Assembly: GCA_963774305.1 (NCBI GenBank)
Contig: CAVZEM010000007.1
Coordinates: 248,001 to 312,000 of the forward strand
Source: DASUPK01 sp963774305
GTDB lineage: Bacteria > Actinomycetota > Thermoleophilia > Solirubrobacterales > 70-9
DNA length: 64,000 nucleotides
Reading direction: 5' to 3'
Shown here: one piece after another, positions 48,329-56,065 of the stretch
How the letters are laid out: every line of letters begins with the position of its first letter
Position numbering within the stretch: the first letter of the stretch is position 1
Made by a program: the position numbers and the translations under genes
The notes under the pieces: generated by a model
Databases searched by the model: none
Told to the model about the DNA's origin: nothing
Seen by the model: the letters and a program-made list of their open reading frames with translations, nothing else

Positions 48329-49836
48329 CCGGCAGCTCCCGCCTTCGTCCTGCGCGTGGGTGCCTCGCGGTTCGGCCGGCCATCCTTGGCGATCGGCAAC
48401 ACGAAGCGAAAGGTAGCGCCCTCGCCCGGGGACGAGTTCGCTGTGATCGCACCGCCATGCAGCTCAACGAGCGATTTGGCGATCGCCAGGCCCAGGCCGG
48501 TGCCGCCGACGGACTGAGTCTCCGTGCTGTCGGCGCGCCAGAAGCGGTCGAAGACATGCTCGAGCTGGTCCTCATCGAGGCCCGGGCCGTTGTCCGAGAC
48601 GGCGAATGCGATCTCGTCGCCCACCTTCGTCGCCGCCAGCCGGACCTGGGCGCCCTCGGGCGCGTACTTGTTCGCGTTGGTCAGCAGGTTGGCGAGCACC
48701 TGCCCAATCCGGCCCGGGTCGGCATCGATGTCGGGCAGATCCTTCTCGACGTTGACGGTGAAGCGCTGGGCCTTGCCCTCGAAGTTGGGTCGCATCTGCC
48801 GGCCGATCCGCTGGGCCAGGGAGCGAACCGGCGTCGGCTCGGCCTCGATACGAAGCTTGCCGGCGTCGCTGCGGGCCAGGTCGAGCAGATCGTTGATCAT
48901 CTTCTGCAGCTGCCCGGCGCTCTCGGCGATGACCTCCGCGGCCTCGAACTGCCGCGAGTTCAGCGACTTGCGCTGCGCCGTGAGCATCTCGGCGAAGCCC
49001 TTCACCACCGTCACCGGGGTCCGTAGCTCGTGCGAGACGGTGAGGACGAAGTCGTCCTTCATCTGCTCGATTCGATCACGTTCGCGCGCGTCCCGTTCGA
49101 GCGAGTTCGCCATCTCGTTGAAGGCGCGGCCCAGGGTTGCGATCTCGACCGGCCCGCCGACCTCCACCCGCGTCCGCAGGTCCCCTCCCGCGAGCCGCCG
49201 GGCGCCTTCGACGAGACGCCCCAGGGGGGCCCGCATCGAGTTGATCAGTCCCGAGAAGAGGATGAGCGCCGCGAGGAGGGCCCCGCCCAGCCCGGCCGCC
49301 ACCAGGATCGTGGTGTTGCGGGTGTCCGTGCGGGCGTTGTCGCGGGCGGCGTCGCGGGCGGCGCGGGTATCGGTCGCCAGAGCGTCGCCGCTGTTGGTGA
49401 CCGCGGAGGTGAGCCGGCGCTCGACCGGCGCCGGTGGTACCTGCTCATGGATCAGCGGCTCGGCGACCTTTTTGCGCCAGGCGGTCTCGCTGGCGACCAA
49501 TTGATTGAGCTTCGCCACGAGCACCGTGTCGTCGTCGGTCAGGTCCCTGGCACGGCTGGCAGCGTCCGAGAAGCTGGCGGCCGCCTGGTTCAGCTCGACC
49601 TGACTGGGCTGCTGGTGAGCGGTTGCGGGTCGTGCCGCCGCCTGCTCGAGGATGAAGGCGGAGCGAAGGCGCTCGCTCTCCAGGTCGAGCTGGAAATACT
49701 GGGTGATGTCGTTCTCGTAGTGGACCCTGATCTGAAAGAGCCTGCCCACGCCGAGCAGGGAAACGATCAGGAGCAAGGCGAACAGGACCACGAATCCGAT
49801 TCGCAGGCGCGCTGTCAGTGAGGGGTTGAATCTCAT
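48325..49836 (-). CDS. Membrane sensor histidine kinase
   Basis: 503 residues. TM1 about 12-32, an extracytoplasmic helical sensor (35-174, with a CHASE3/four-helix-bundle look and Ala/Gln-rich stretches), TM2 about 176-198, HAMP about 200-252, HisKA with phospho-acceptor His269 in VSHELRTPVTVVKGF, and an HATPase domain with N box LLTNANKYAPEG, DNGPGLDEDQ and GGTGLGLAIAKSLVE. Partner of the single-domain regulator that follows. Ligand unknown; starts 50 bases from the divergent Gly/Ser-rich membrane protein, a possible target. Confidence 0.93.
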   Translation of the reverse strand: MRFNPSLTARLRIGFVVLFALLLIVSLLGVGRLFQIRVHYENDITQYFQLDLESERLRSAFILEQAAARPATAHQQPSQVELNQAAASFSDAASRARDLTDDDTVLVAKLNQLVASETAWRKKVAEPLIHEQVPPAPVERRLTSAVTNSGDALATDTRAARDAARDNARTDTRNTTILVAAGLGGALLAALILFSGLINSMRAPLGRLVEGARRLAGGDLRTRVEVGGPVEIATLGRAFNEMANSLERDARERDRIEQMKDDFVLTVSHELRTPVTVVKGFAEMLTAQRKSLNSRQFEAAEVIAESAGQLQKMINDLLDLARSDAGKLRIEAEPTPVRSLAQRIGRQMRPNFEGKAQRFTVNVEKDLPDIDADPGRIGQVLANLLTNANKYAPEGAQVRLAATKVGDEIAFAVSDNGPGLDEDQLEHVFDRFWRADSTETQSVGGTGLGLAIAKSLVELHGGAITANSSPGEGATFRFVLPIAKDGRPNREAPTRRTKAGAAG

Positions 49837-49886
49837 TCTTTTTGTGTATCCCCGTTCTTCGCGTAGACTACGGACCAGGGGATCTC

Positions 49887-50393
49887 ATGGGTAAAGGATT
49901 GCTTGCTTGGTGGCGCCGCAGGATTGTGGCGCGAGGATTGGCCGGAGCGGCGTTCTTCGCTGTCCCGATAGTCGTGGCCGCATTGATCGGTTTCGGGACC
50001 GGATTCTCCGGCGTCGCCGGGGGCCTCTCGTCGATCACCAACGGCCCCGATGCCGTGTCGGCCTCCGCGCAGACAGGGCCGCGCAAGCTGAATCGGGCCG
50101 TGGTGGCGCTCGCGAGCCGGCAAACCAGCTCCAATGGGTCTGCTCCCTCGGGCACCAACGCAGGTGGCGGCTCGAACGGAAGCACCACGGGCACCAGCAA
50201 CACGAGCAGCCGTGATTCGAGCGGCTCGCAGGCCCCAACGATCGACACGCCGACCCTCCCCGACGTGAGCTTGCCGGGTAGCGGCGGCGGCGCCGGTGGT
50301 GCCGTCAGCGGTGCGACCAACGCCGTGAACGGCACGGTCAACAACGTGCTCGGCGGCGTCAACAACACCCTCAACGGCCTGCTCGGCCACTAG
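49887..50393 (+). CDS. Membrane-anchored low-complexity surface protein
   Basis: 168 residues from ATG 49887 (CAGGGGAT upstream). A short basic N-terminus (GKGLLAWWRRRIVARG) and one hydrophobic helix (AAFFAVPIVVAALIGFG) are followed by an extracellular Ser/Thr/Asn/Gly-rich tail (GSNGSTTGTSNTSS) ending in the repetitive NAVNGTVNNVLGGVNNTLNG. No known domain. Could be a wall-spanning or adhesin-like protein. It diverges from the sensor kinase, which may regulate it. Confidence 0.65.
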   Translation: MGKGLLAWWRRRIVARGLAGAAFFAVPIVVAALIGFGTGFSGVAGGLSSITNGPDAVSASAQTGPRKLNRAVVALASRQTSSNGSAPSGTNAGGGSNGSTTGTSNTSSRDSSGSQAPTIDTPTLPDVSLPGSGGGAGGAVSGATNAVNGTVNNVLGGVNNTLNGLLGH

Positions 50394-50414
50394 TTCCAGG
50401 CAAACTCCCCCGGG

Positions 50415-51254
50415 TTGCTCGCCTTCGCGATCAGCCTCGCTTCGGCCTTTTCGTGGGGAGTCTCTGACTTCCTCGGCGGCCTGACCAGCCGGCGCCTGCC
50501 GGTCCTCGGCGTGCTGGCCGTTTCCCAGCCCGCCGGCCTGGTCCTGATTCTGATCGTGATCCTGCTGTTCGGCGCGGATCCGATCTCCGCCGACAAGCTC
50601 GCCATCGCCGCACTGGCGGGGGCGGCGTCGCTCGGTGGGCTGTGGGCGTTCTACGCGGCGATGGCGATGGGCACGGTCAGCGTGGTCGCTCCGATCGCGT
50701 CCCTCGGGGTGGTCGTGCCGGTGGCGTTTGGGCTCGCCAGGGGGGATTCGCCGGCAGCGATCCAGCTCGTGGGTCTCGTCCCCGCGATCGCCGGGGTGGT
50801 CATTCTGGGCTACGAGGAGCACCCCGAACATGGCGGCGTCGCCCGTCGGTCGATCGTCCTGGCGATTCTCGCGGGATTGGGGTTCGGGATCTTCTTCACC
50901 GGGCTGGACTTGGCGGCCGCTGACAGACCTGGTTGGGCGGTGCTCGCGGTCCGGGTCGGCGGGGTGGCCACGGTCGCGATCGCGCTCCTCATTTCACGGC
51001 CGCGGCTCGCCGCGGTCTCGGGCTCGATCGCGGTTCTGCTCACCATCGGGTTCTTCGACGTCCTGGCAAACGCCCTGTTCGCGGTGGCGTCGACCAAGGG
51101 AGTCCTCCCGGTGGTGGCGGTTGGGGGCTCGATGTACCCGGCGTTCACCATCGCGCTCGCGCACGGAGTGCTCGGGGAGCGGCTGGCCCGGATCCAATGG
51201 GCGGGGGTGTTGCTCGCCCTGCTCGGCGTCGCCCTGATTGCGGCGGGCAGTTGA
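50415..51254 (+). CDS. EamA/DMT-superfamily transporter
   Basis: 279 residues from TTG 50415, ten predicted membrane helices in two EamA repeats. FAISLASAFSWGVSDFLGG opens the first repeat, and MAMGTVSVVAPIASLGVVVPVAFGL and GVLGERLARIQWAGVLLALLGVALI are typical repeat ends. Exports or imports a small metabolite; substrate unknown. Ends 1 base before the stop of the convergent HAD gene. Confidence 0.88.
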   Translation: MLAFAISLASAFSWGVSDFLGGLTSRRLPVLGVLAVSQPAGLVLILIVILLFGADPISADKLAIAALAGAASLGGLWAFYAAMAMGTVSVVAPIASLGVVVPVAFGLARGDSPAAIQLVGLVPAIAGVVILGYEEHPEHGGVARRSIVLAILAGLGFGIFFTGLDLAAADRPGWAVLAVRVGGVATVAIALLISRPRLAAVSGSIAVLLTIGFFDVLANALFAVASTKGVLPVVAVGGSMYPAFTIALAHGVLGERLARIQWAGVLLALLGVALIAAGS

Positions 51255-51255
51255 T

Positions 51256-51885
51256 TCAGGGAGCCACCGGCTCGAGCTCGAGGCCGGTCAGCTGCACCAG
51301 CCGGGCGATCGTCTCCCCGGCGCCGCGGTGGCGGATCGCAGTCATCCCGACCGCCTCGGCTCCCTCGCAGTTCTCCGTGAGATCGTCCACGAACAGGCAC
51401 TTCGCCGGCTCGACCTGGAGTCGCTCCGCGGCGAGGAGGTAGATCTCCGGCTGCGGCTTGTGGAGCCCGACCTCTGCTGAGATCACGACGGCGTCGAAGA
51501 GCTCGACGAGCAGCCTGCGGTCGTAGTGGGCGATGCTCCAGGAGTTGGAGACGAGGCCCGTGAGCAGGTCGCTCGCCCGGATCTGGCGGACCGCCTCCAC
51601 CATCGGTTCCAGCGGCTTCATCCCGGCGAACATGCTGTCGATCAGCCCGTCTGGGTTCTTGAGCCCGAGGCGCTTTCCGAAGGTCGTCTCGAAGGCGGCT
51701 TCGCTGAGCTCGCCGGTCTCGAGTCCGCGCAGATCCTTGAGGGCCTCGGGATCCGTGCGAAAGAGATTCTTGATCGCATCTGGGTCGAGTCCCTCGGTCC
51801 GGCAGAAGGAGGAGAAGCTGTCCCAGACCGGGGTGGTCAGCACCCCACCGAAATCGAAAAGGACCGCCGCATATGCTCCCGCCAT
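51256..51885 (-). CDS. HAD-superfamily hydrolase (ACAD10-N-domain-like)
   Basis: 209 residues from ATG 51885. HAD motif I VLFDFGGVLTTPVW (Asp nucleophile, with Gly in place of the usual +2 Asp), motif II GLVSNSW, motif III Lys in EVGLHKPQPEIY, motif IV CLFVDDLTENCEGA. The loss of the second Asp suggests weak phosphatase activity or a binding role. This is the HAD type fused to APH and acyl-CoA dehydrogenase domains in eukaryotic ACAD10; here the same three parts are separate genes within 3.6 kb. Its ATG overlaps that of the divergent kinase gene. Confidence 0.85.
   Translation of the reverse strand: MAGAYAAVLFDFGGVLTTPVWDSFSSFCRTEGLDPDAIKNLFRTDPEALKDLRGLETGELSEAAFETTFGKRLGLKNPDGLIDSMFAGMKPLEPMVEAVRQIRASDLLTGLVSNSWSIAHYDRRLLVELFDAVVISAEVGLHKPQPEIYLLAAERLQVEPAKCLFVDDLTENCEGAEAVGMTAIRHRGAGETIARLVQLTGLELEPVAP
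51872..51877 (+). promoter_or_regulatory. -10 box TATGCT, leaderless APH gene
   Basis: TATGCT, then 6 nt, then ATG 51884; lies within the coding sequence of the divergent HAD gene. Confidence 0.5.
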
Positions 51886-52927
51886 GGCGGAGCAGGCTAC
51901 AGAGGCCCCCGAGGGCATCAATCGAGAGGGCGTCGAGGGCTGGTTCGAGGCCAATGTCCCAGACGTCGAGCTCCCCCTGGGCTTCGACCGGATTTCGGGC
52001 GGGCGCTCCAACATGACCTTCGGCGTCCGGGATGCGGCGGGGCACGCCTGGGCGCTGCGCCGCCCGCCGCTCGGCCAGCGCCTGGGCTCGGCTCACGACA
52101 TGGGCCGCGAGCACAGGGTGATCGCCGCCCTTCAGGACACGCCCGTGCCGGTGCCGCCGGTGATCGGGATGTGCGAGGACGAGTCGGTGAACGAGGCGCC
52201 CTTCTACGTCATGGGCTTCGTCGACGGGCCGATCCTCCGCTCGGCCGAGGAGGCCAAGCAGTTCGAAGACGATGAGCGCCGCGCGATCGGCGAACGGGTC
52301 GTGGACACGCTGGTTGCGATCCACGAGGTCGACCCCGATGCGGTCGGCCTTGGGGACCTGGGTCGCAAGGAGGCCTACGTCGAGCGGCAGCTCAAGCGCT
52401 GGCAGGGCCAATGGGAGAAGTCCAAGACCCGCGAGCTGCCGGCGATCGACGCGGTTCACGAGCGCCTCTCGGCGCGCGTTCCCGAACAGGGGCCGGCGAC
52501 CATCGTCCACGGCGACTACCGGCTGGACAACATGATCCTCTCGCCCTCGGGCGAGGTGGCGGCCGTCGTCGACTGGGAGCTCTGCACGCTCGGCGACCCG
52601 TTGGCCGACGTCGGCATGCTGCTCGTCTACTGGTCGGAGGAGGGCGACGACTTCATGCCGCTCTTCGCCCCCGCGACCATCGCGCCGGGGTTCCCGAAGC
52701 GCGACGACGTCCGCGAGCGCTACGCGGAGAAGTCGGGGCGGGATCTCGGCCAGATCGACTTCTTCATCGCCCTCGGCTACTGGAAGCTGGCGATCATCCT
52801 CGAGGGCGTCTACGCCCGTTACGCCTCGGGCCAGTACGGCGAGACTGACGAGGGCTTCCAGGAGTTCGCGAAGGTGGTGGAGCGCCTGGCGGCCGCGGCG
52901 GACGAAGCCGCGAACCGCCTGCCGTAG
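51884..52927 (+). CDS. Aminoglycoside-phosphotransferase-fold kinase (ACAD10/11-like)
   Basis: 347 residues from ATG 51884. ISGGRSNMTFGVRDAAGHAWALRRPP is the glycine-rich ATP-binding part, HGDYRLDNMILSPSGEVAAVVDWELCTLGDPLADVG the catalytic and metal-binding loops (HGDxxxxN, DWE). APH domains of ACAD10/ACAD11 phosphorylate 4-hydroxyacyl-CoAs so that the acyl-CoA dehydrogenase part can remove the hydroxyl group; the neighbouring HAD and acyl-CoA dehydrogenase genes point to that pathway. Starts head-on with the HAD gene, sharing CATG. Confidence 0.87.
   Translation: MAEQATEAPEGINREGVEGWFEANVPDVELPLGFDRISGGRSNMTFGVRDAAGHAWALRRPPLGQRLGSAHDMGREHRVIAALQDTPVPVPPVIGMCEDESVNEAPFYVMGFVDGPILRSAEEAKQFEDDERRAIGERVVDTLVAIHEVDPDAVGLGDLGRKEAYVERQLKRWQGQWEKSKTRELPAIDAVHERLSARVPEQGPATIVHGDYRLDNMILSPSGEVAAVVDWELCTLGDPLADVGMLLVYWSEEGDDFMPLFAPATIAPGFPKRDDVRERYAEKSGRDLGQIDFFIALGYWKLAIILEGVYARYASGQYGETDEGFQEFAKVVERLAAAADEAANRLP
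51894..51899 (-). promoter_or_regulatory. -10 box TAGCCT, leaderless HAD gene
   Basis: TAGCCT on the minus strand, 8 nt before ATG 51885; lies within the coding sequence of the divergent APH gene. Confidence 0.5.
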
Positions 52928-53011
52928 CTGGCCACAGTCCCGGGGCCATTCTGTTGCGCACTGGGCACCCCCTGCTCGCAATGGGGCGGTGTCCAACCAC
53001 AGGATGCGGGG

Positions 53012-53581
53012 ATGGCCGACGACGCCGTCCGCGATGGGGGTGTGGGCGAAGGTGATAGCGATGGCTATCAATCCGATAGCCATTCGGATAGCGATCGCGA
53101 TAGCGAGTCCGATAGCGAGTCCGATAGCGATTCCGATAGCGATCGCTATCGCTTCCAAGACCCCACCCTCGACGAAGACCTGGCCCCCCTGATCGACACC
53201 TGGAAGAGGATGAAGGAGGGCTGGTGGAATCAGGCGGGATACGAGACCTACTGGGACTACGTCCAAGAGACCGAGAAGAAATGGGCGCGAATGGGTTTCT
53301 CGAGCATCTACAGGAAGCGGAAGAAGCGCCCGAAGGCACAAGAGCTGCCGGATGCCTCGCCCTCGGATGTGGACTTGGACGCCCTCGGCGCCGACGCTAC
53401 GCGACCCCGCACCTCACGCGACCGGCAGGTGAACGTACGGCTCACGCAGCTTGGCTTTGACGCGCTGGCCGAAGCCGCCCGGGTCTACGGGCTGCGACCG
53501 ACCACGCTGGCGCGCCTTCTGATCCATCGCGGTGCCCTCGCCGTTCTCGAGGACCAGAAGTCGAGGCCCGGTCGCGGCTAG
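53012..53581 (+). CDS. Ser-Asp-repeat protein with ribbon-helix-helix-like C-terminus
   Basis: 189 residues. The N-terminal 50 are Ser/Asp repeats (SDSHSDSDRDSESDSESDSD), a middle part is aromatic and charged (WKRMKEGWWNQAGYETYWDY), and the C-terminus RDRQVNVRLTQLGFDALAEA then ARVYGLRPTTLARLLIHRGA looks like a ribbon-helix-helix DNA-binding fold (beta strand VNVRL, two helices). GCGGGG lies just before the ATG. Possibly a DNA-binding regulator with an acidic disordered tail. The last 4 bases overlap the convergent acyl-CoA dehydrogenase stop. No family recognised. Confidence 0.7.
   Translation: MADDAVRDGGVGEGDSDGYQSDSHSDSDRDSESDSESDSDSDSDRYRFQDPTLDEDLAPLIDTWKRMKEGWWNQAGYETYWDYVQETEKKWARMGFSSIYRKRKKRPKAQELPDASPSDVDLDALGADATRPRTSRDRQVNVRLTQLGFDALAEAARVYGLRPTTLARLLIHRGALAVLEDQKSRPGRG
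53054..53152 (+). repeat. GATAGC-rich tandem repeat inside a coding region
   Basis: Seven GATAGC hexamers in 99 bases, with three tandem copies of a 12-mer TCCGATAGCGAK; all in frame, coding Asp-Ser. It ends with the perfect 16-bp palindrome GATAGCGATCGCTATC (53135-53150). AT content is far above that of the surrounding genes, and the repeat can change length without breaking the frame. Confidence 0.8.
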
Positions 53582-54837
53582 GTCGTCGCCTTGGCCGGCT
53601 CGGCCTTGGCTGCGCCGTCCCCCGCCTCCGCTCGCCTTGCCGCGCGGTTGAGCTCCCGGCGGGCGATGACCATCTTGTGGACCTCGTCGGGCCCGTCAGC
53701 CACGCGCAGCATGCGGCTGAAGCGCCACATGCCCGCGAGCGGAGTGTCATCCGACAGGCCGAGCGATCCGTGGACCTGGATGGCCCGGTCGAGTACGTCC
53801 ATGACGACGTTGGCGGCGACCACCTTGATCATCGAGATCGCCTGCCGGGCGCGACGCTTGCCCTCGGTGTCCATCTGCCAGGCGGCGTAGAGGGTCAGCA
53901 GGCGGGCCTGGTCGACCTCCATCCGCGACTTTGCGATGAAGTCCTGGACGAACTGCTTGTCGGCAAGCGGTCCACCGAAGGACTCGCGGGAGTTGGCGCG
54001 CTCGCACATCATCTCAATGGCTCGCTCGGCGGTGCCGATCGCGCGCATGCAGTGGTGGATCCGGCCAGGGCCGAGTCGGTCCTGGGCGATCACGAAGCCC
54101 GCCCCGCGCTCGCCGAGCAGGTTGGACTCCGGCACGCGGCAGTCCGTGTAGCGAACCTCGCAGTGGCCGGGGCCTCCGTCGTGGCCCATCACCGAGACGT
54201 TGCGGATCAGGTCGAATCCGGGGTTGTCGATGGGGACGATGATCATGCTCGCCCGTGTGTAAGGGGCGGCGTCGGGATCGGTGACCACCATCGCGATCGC
54301 GAACTCGGCGCCGTTGGCACCCGAGCTGAACCACTTGTGCCCGTTGATCACCCACTCGCCGTCCTGGAGCTCGGCGCGGGTCTGCAACGTGGTCGGGTCC
54401 GAACCGGAGACCTCGGGCTCGGTCATCGAGAAGCAGCTGCGGATCTCGCCGTCGAGCAGCGGCTGCAGGAGATGCTCCTTCTGCTCGGGCGTGCCGTGGT
54501 CGGCGAGGATCTCCATGTTGCCGGTGTCGGGCGCGGAGCAGTTGAAGGCCATCGGCGCGATCATCGGGCTGCGGCCCATCTGCTCGCAGAGGATCCCGTA
54601 CTCCCAGTTGGTCAGGCCGGCGCCGAACTCGTCGCCCGGGAGGAAGAGGTTCCAGAGCCCCTGTTCCTTGGCCCGGGCGCGTATCTCGACCACGATCTGC
54701 GGGTACGGGACGCCGGGCTTGACCTCGTCGTCGATCGCCTGAATGGCCTCGGCCTCGACCGGATAGACGTGCTCCTCCATGAAGGCAGCGATCCGCTCCT
54801 GGAGGGACTCGACCTCGGGCGAGGGCTTGAAGTCCAT
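53578..54837 (-). CDS. Acyl-CoA dehydrogenase (ACAD11-like)
   Basis: 419 residues from ATG 54837 with a TAGGGT box 7 nt upstream. Starts MDFKPSPEVESLQERIAAFM. The FAD/acyl motif reads CFSMTEPEVSGSDPTTLQTR, where Val and Ser replace the usual Gly positions as in ACAD10/11. Others: INGHKWFSSGANGAEFAIAM, GPGRIHHCMRAIGTAERAIE, RAIQVHGSLGLSDDTPLAGM and ADGPDEVHKMVIARREL. Together with the HAD and APH genes next door this suggests degradation of hydroxylated acyl-CoAs. The C-terminus has an Ala/Lys/Glu-rich tail. Confidence 0.93.
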   Translation of the reverse strand: MDFKPSPEVESLQERIAAFMEEHVYPVEAEAIQAIDDEVKPGVPYPQIVVEIRARAKEQGLWNLFLPGDEFGAGLTNWEYGILCEQMGRSPMIAPMAFNCSAPDTGNMEILADHGTPEQKEHLLQPLLDGEIRSCFSMTEPEVSGSDPTTLQTRAELQDGEWVINGHKWFSSGANGAEFAIAMVVTDPDAAPYTRASMIIVPIDNPGFDLIRNVSVMGHDGGPGHCEVRYTDCRVPESNLLGERGAGFVIAQDRLGPGRIHHCMRAIGTAERAIEMMCERANSRESFGGPLADKQFVQDFIAKSRMEVDQARLLTLYAAWQMDTEGKRRARQAISMIKVVAANVVMDVLDRAIQVHGSLGLSDDTPLAGMWRFSRMLRVADGPDEVHKMVIARRELNRAARRAEAGDGAAKAEPAKATT

Positions 54838-54844
54838 TATCTGG

Positions 54845-54850
54845 ACCCTA
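54845..54850 (-). promoter_or_regulatory. -10 box TAGGGT, leaderless acyl-CoA dehydrogenase gene
   Basis: TAGGGT on the minus strand followed by 7 nt and ATG 54837; it overlaps the last codons of the upstream reductase gene. Confidence 0.5.
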
Positions 54851-55618
54851 CGACATCCCGCGGTACCGGGCGAAGAGCTCGCCCTTCGATTCGAGCAGCC
54901 AGGCGAGTTCGACCAAGTCGACATCGGGCAGGGCACCCTCGAGGACGCGTGGGCCCTCGCCGCCGGCGATCTTCGGGGCGATCGTCAGAAAGAGCTCGTC
55001 GGCCAGACCGCCCTCGCGGAGCCGGCCGTGCAGGGTGGGTCCGCCCTCGCAGAGGACAGACTTGATGCCGCGCTCCCTGAGCAGCCATTCGAGCGCCCGG
55101 TCGAGCTCGACCCCGTCCGGATGGCGGACGACGGTCACCGGGGTGGCGGTCTCAGGCGGCTCCTGGTCCGAGGCCGTGAAGATCACCACCCTGCCGCCGC
55201 CGTCGGTGAAGAGGCCGGCGTCCCAGGGCAGCTCCAGGCGGTTGGAGACGAGCACGGCGAGCGGGTCATGCGTGAGGAGCGTGCGCTCGCGATAGGCGCG
55301 CAAGGCGGGGTCCGAGACGATGCGGCCGTAGCGCTCGGCCCGCATCGTGCCGGCGCCGATCATCACCGCGTCTACGCGGGTGCGCAGGCGCTGCAGCATC
55401 TCGGTGTCCGTTTCGCTGCCGATCGACCCGGACTTGCCGGAGATCGCGGCGCGGCCGTCCAGCGTCGTGGCGAAGTTGAGGATCAGATAGGGGCGGTCGG
55501 GATGGGCGAGCTGCTTGAGGTCGAGGCCGTGCAGCTGCTCGGCGACCGTCGTCTCATCCACGTCGGGCAGGAGCCGTCGCACCGTATGCGTCTCTCCGGG
55601 GATACGGGAGCCGTTCAC
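54848..55618 (-). CDS. RibD C-terminal-domain (DHFR-like) reductase
   Basis: 256 residues from GTG 55618, overlapping the RpiB stop as GTGA. RPYLILNFATTLDGRAAISG, VDAVMIGAGTMRAERYG and IKSVLCEGGPTLHGRLREGGLADELFLTIAP are the substrate and NADPH-binding motifs of the RibD_C family. No deaminase domain is attached. Such stand-alone proteins may reduce riboflavin intermediates or other NADPH substrates; no other riboflavin gene is in the window, so function is open. Confidence 0.87.
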   Translation of the reverse strand: MNGSRIPGETHTVRRLLPDVDETTVAEQLHGLDLKQLAHPDRPYLILNFATTLDGRAAISGKSGSIGSETDTEMLQRLRTRVDAVMIGAGTMRAERYGRIVSDPALRAYRERTLLTHDPLAVLVSNRLELPWDAGLFTDGGGRVVIFTASDQEPPETATPVTVVRHPDGVELDRALEWLLRERGIKSVLCEGGPTLHGRLREGGLADELFLTIAPKIAGGEGPRVLEGALPDVDLVELAWLLESKGELFARYRGMS

Positions 55619-56058
55619 CTGCCCTCGATCTCGGTCAGGTGCTCGACATTGGCCGCATCATCGGCCTCAGAGCTGGCCTCACCGCCGAACCACGCATCGA
55701 GGATCTCGCCGAGTTCGGCCTCGGAGGTGGTGCGCAGGCTGAGCGCCAGCGCGTTGGCGTCGTTCCACCTCCGCGCCCCCTCGGCCGTCTGGGCGTCGAC
55801 GCAGAGGGCGGCGCGCACGCCGTTCACCTTGTTCGCGGCGATCGAAGCGCCGGTTCCGGTCCAGCAGCAGACGATGGCCTGGTCGGCGCGGCCCTCGGCG
55901 ACGTCGCGGGCCGCGGCCTCGCTGGCCCAGGCCCAGTCGTCGCGCTCCTCGTCGGAGAGAGCCCCGTGAGCGATCGGCTCGTGGCCCCGCTTGCGGAGCT
56001 CCTCGACGACCGTCTCGGCGACGCCCACTCGTTCGTCGGCGGCGACGGCGATCTTCAT
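55615..56058 (-). CDS. RpiB/LacA/LacB-family sugar-phosphate isomerase
   Basis: 147 residues. MKIAVAADERVGVAETVVEE, GRADQAIVCCWTGTGASIAANKVNGVRAALC (catalytic loop with the GTG.G..A.NK pattern) and RRWNDANALALSLRTTSEAELGEILDAWF. In true RpiB the catalytic Cys lies in the loop GICGTGxG; here the Cys pair is a few residues earlier (VCCWTGTG), so activity as ribose-5-phosphate isomerase is likely but not certain. Translationally coupled to the RibD-C gene. Confidence 0.82.
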   Translation of the reverse strand: MKIAVAADERVGVAETVVEELRKRGHEPIAHGALSDEERDDWAWASEAAARDVAEGRADQAIVCCWTGTGASIAANKVNGVRAALCVDAQTAEGARRWNDANALALSLRTTSEAELGEILDAWFGGEASSEADDAANVEHLTEIEGR

Positions 56059-56065
56059 GAGGGGA

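Noticed and set aside
53054..53152. Possible CRISPR array or satellite in the GATAGC repeats
   Set aside because: Units are 6-12 bases, in frame with a protein, with no spacers of normal CRISPR length and no cas genes.
50810..53341. 843-codon minus-strand open frame including an Ile-Ala repeat
   Set aside because: The Ile-Ala stretch is only the reverse strand of the GATAGC repeat; the frame crosses the DMT and APH genes.
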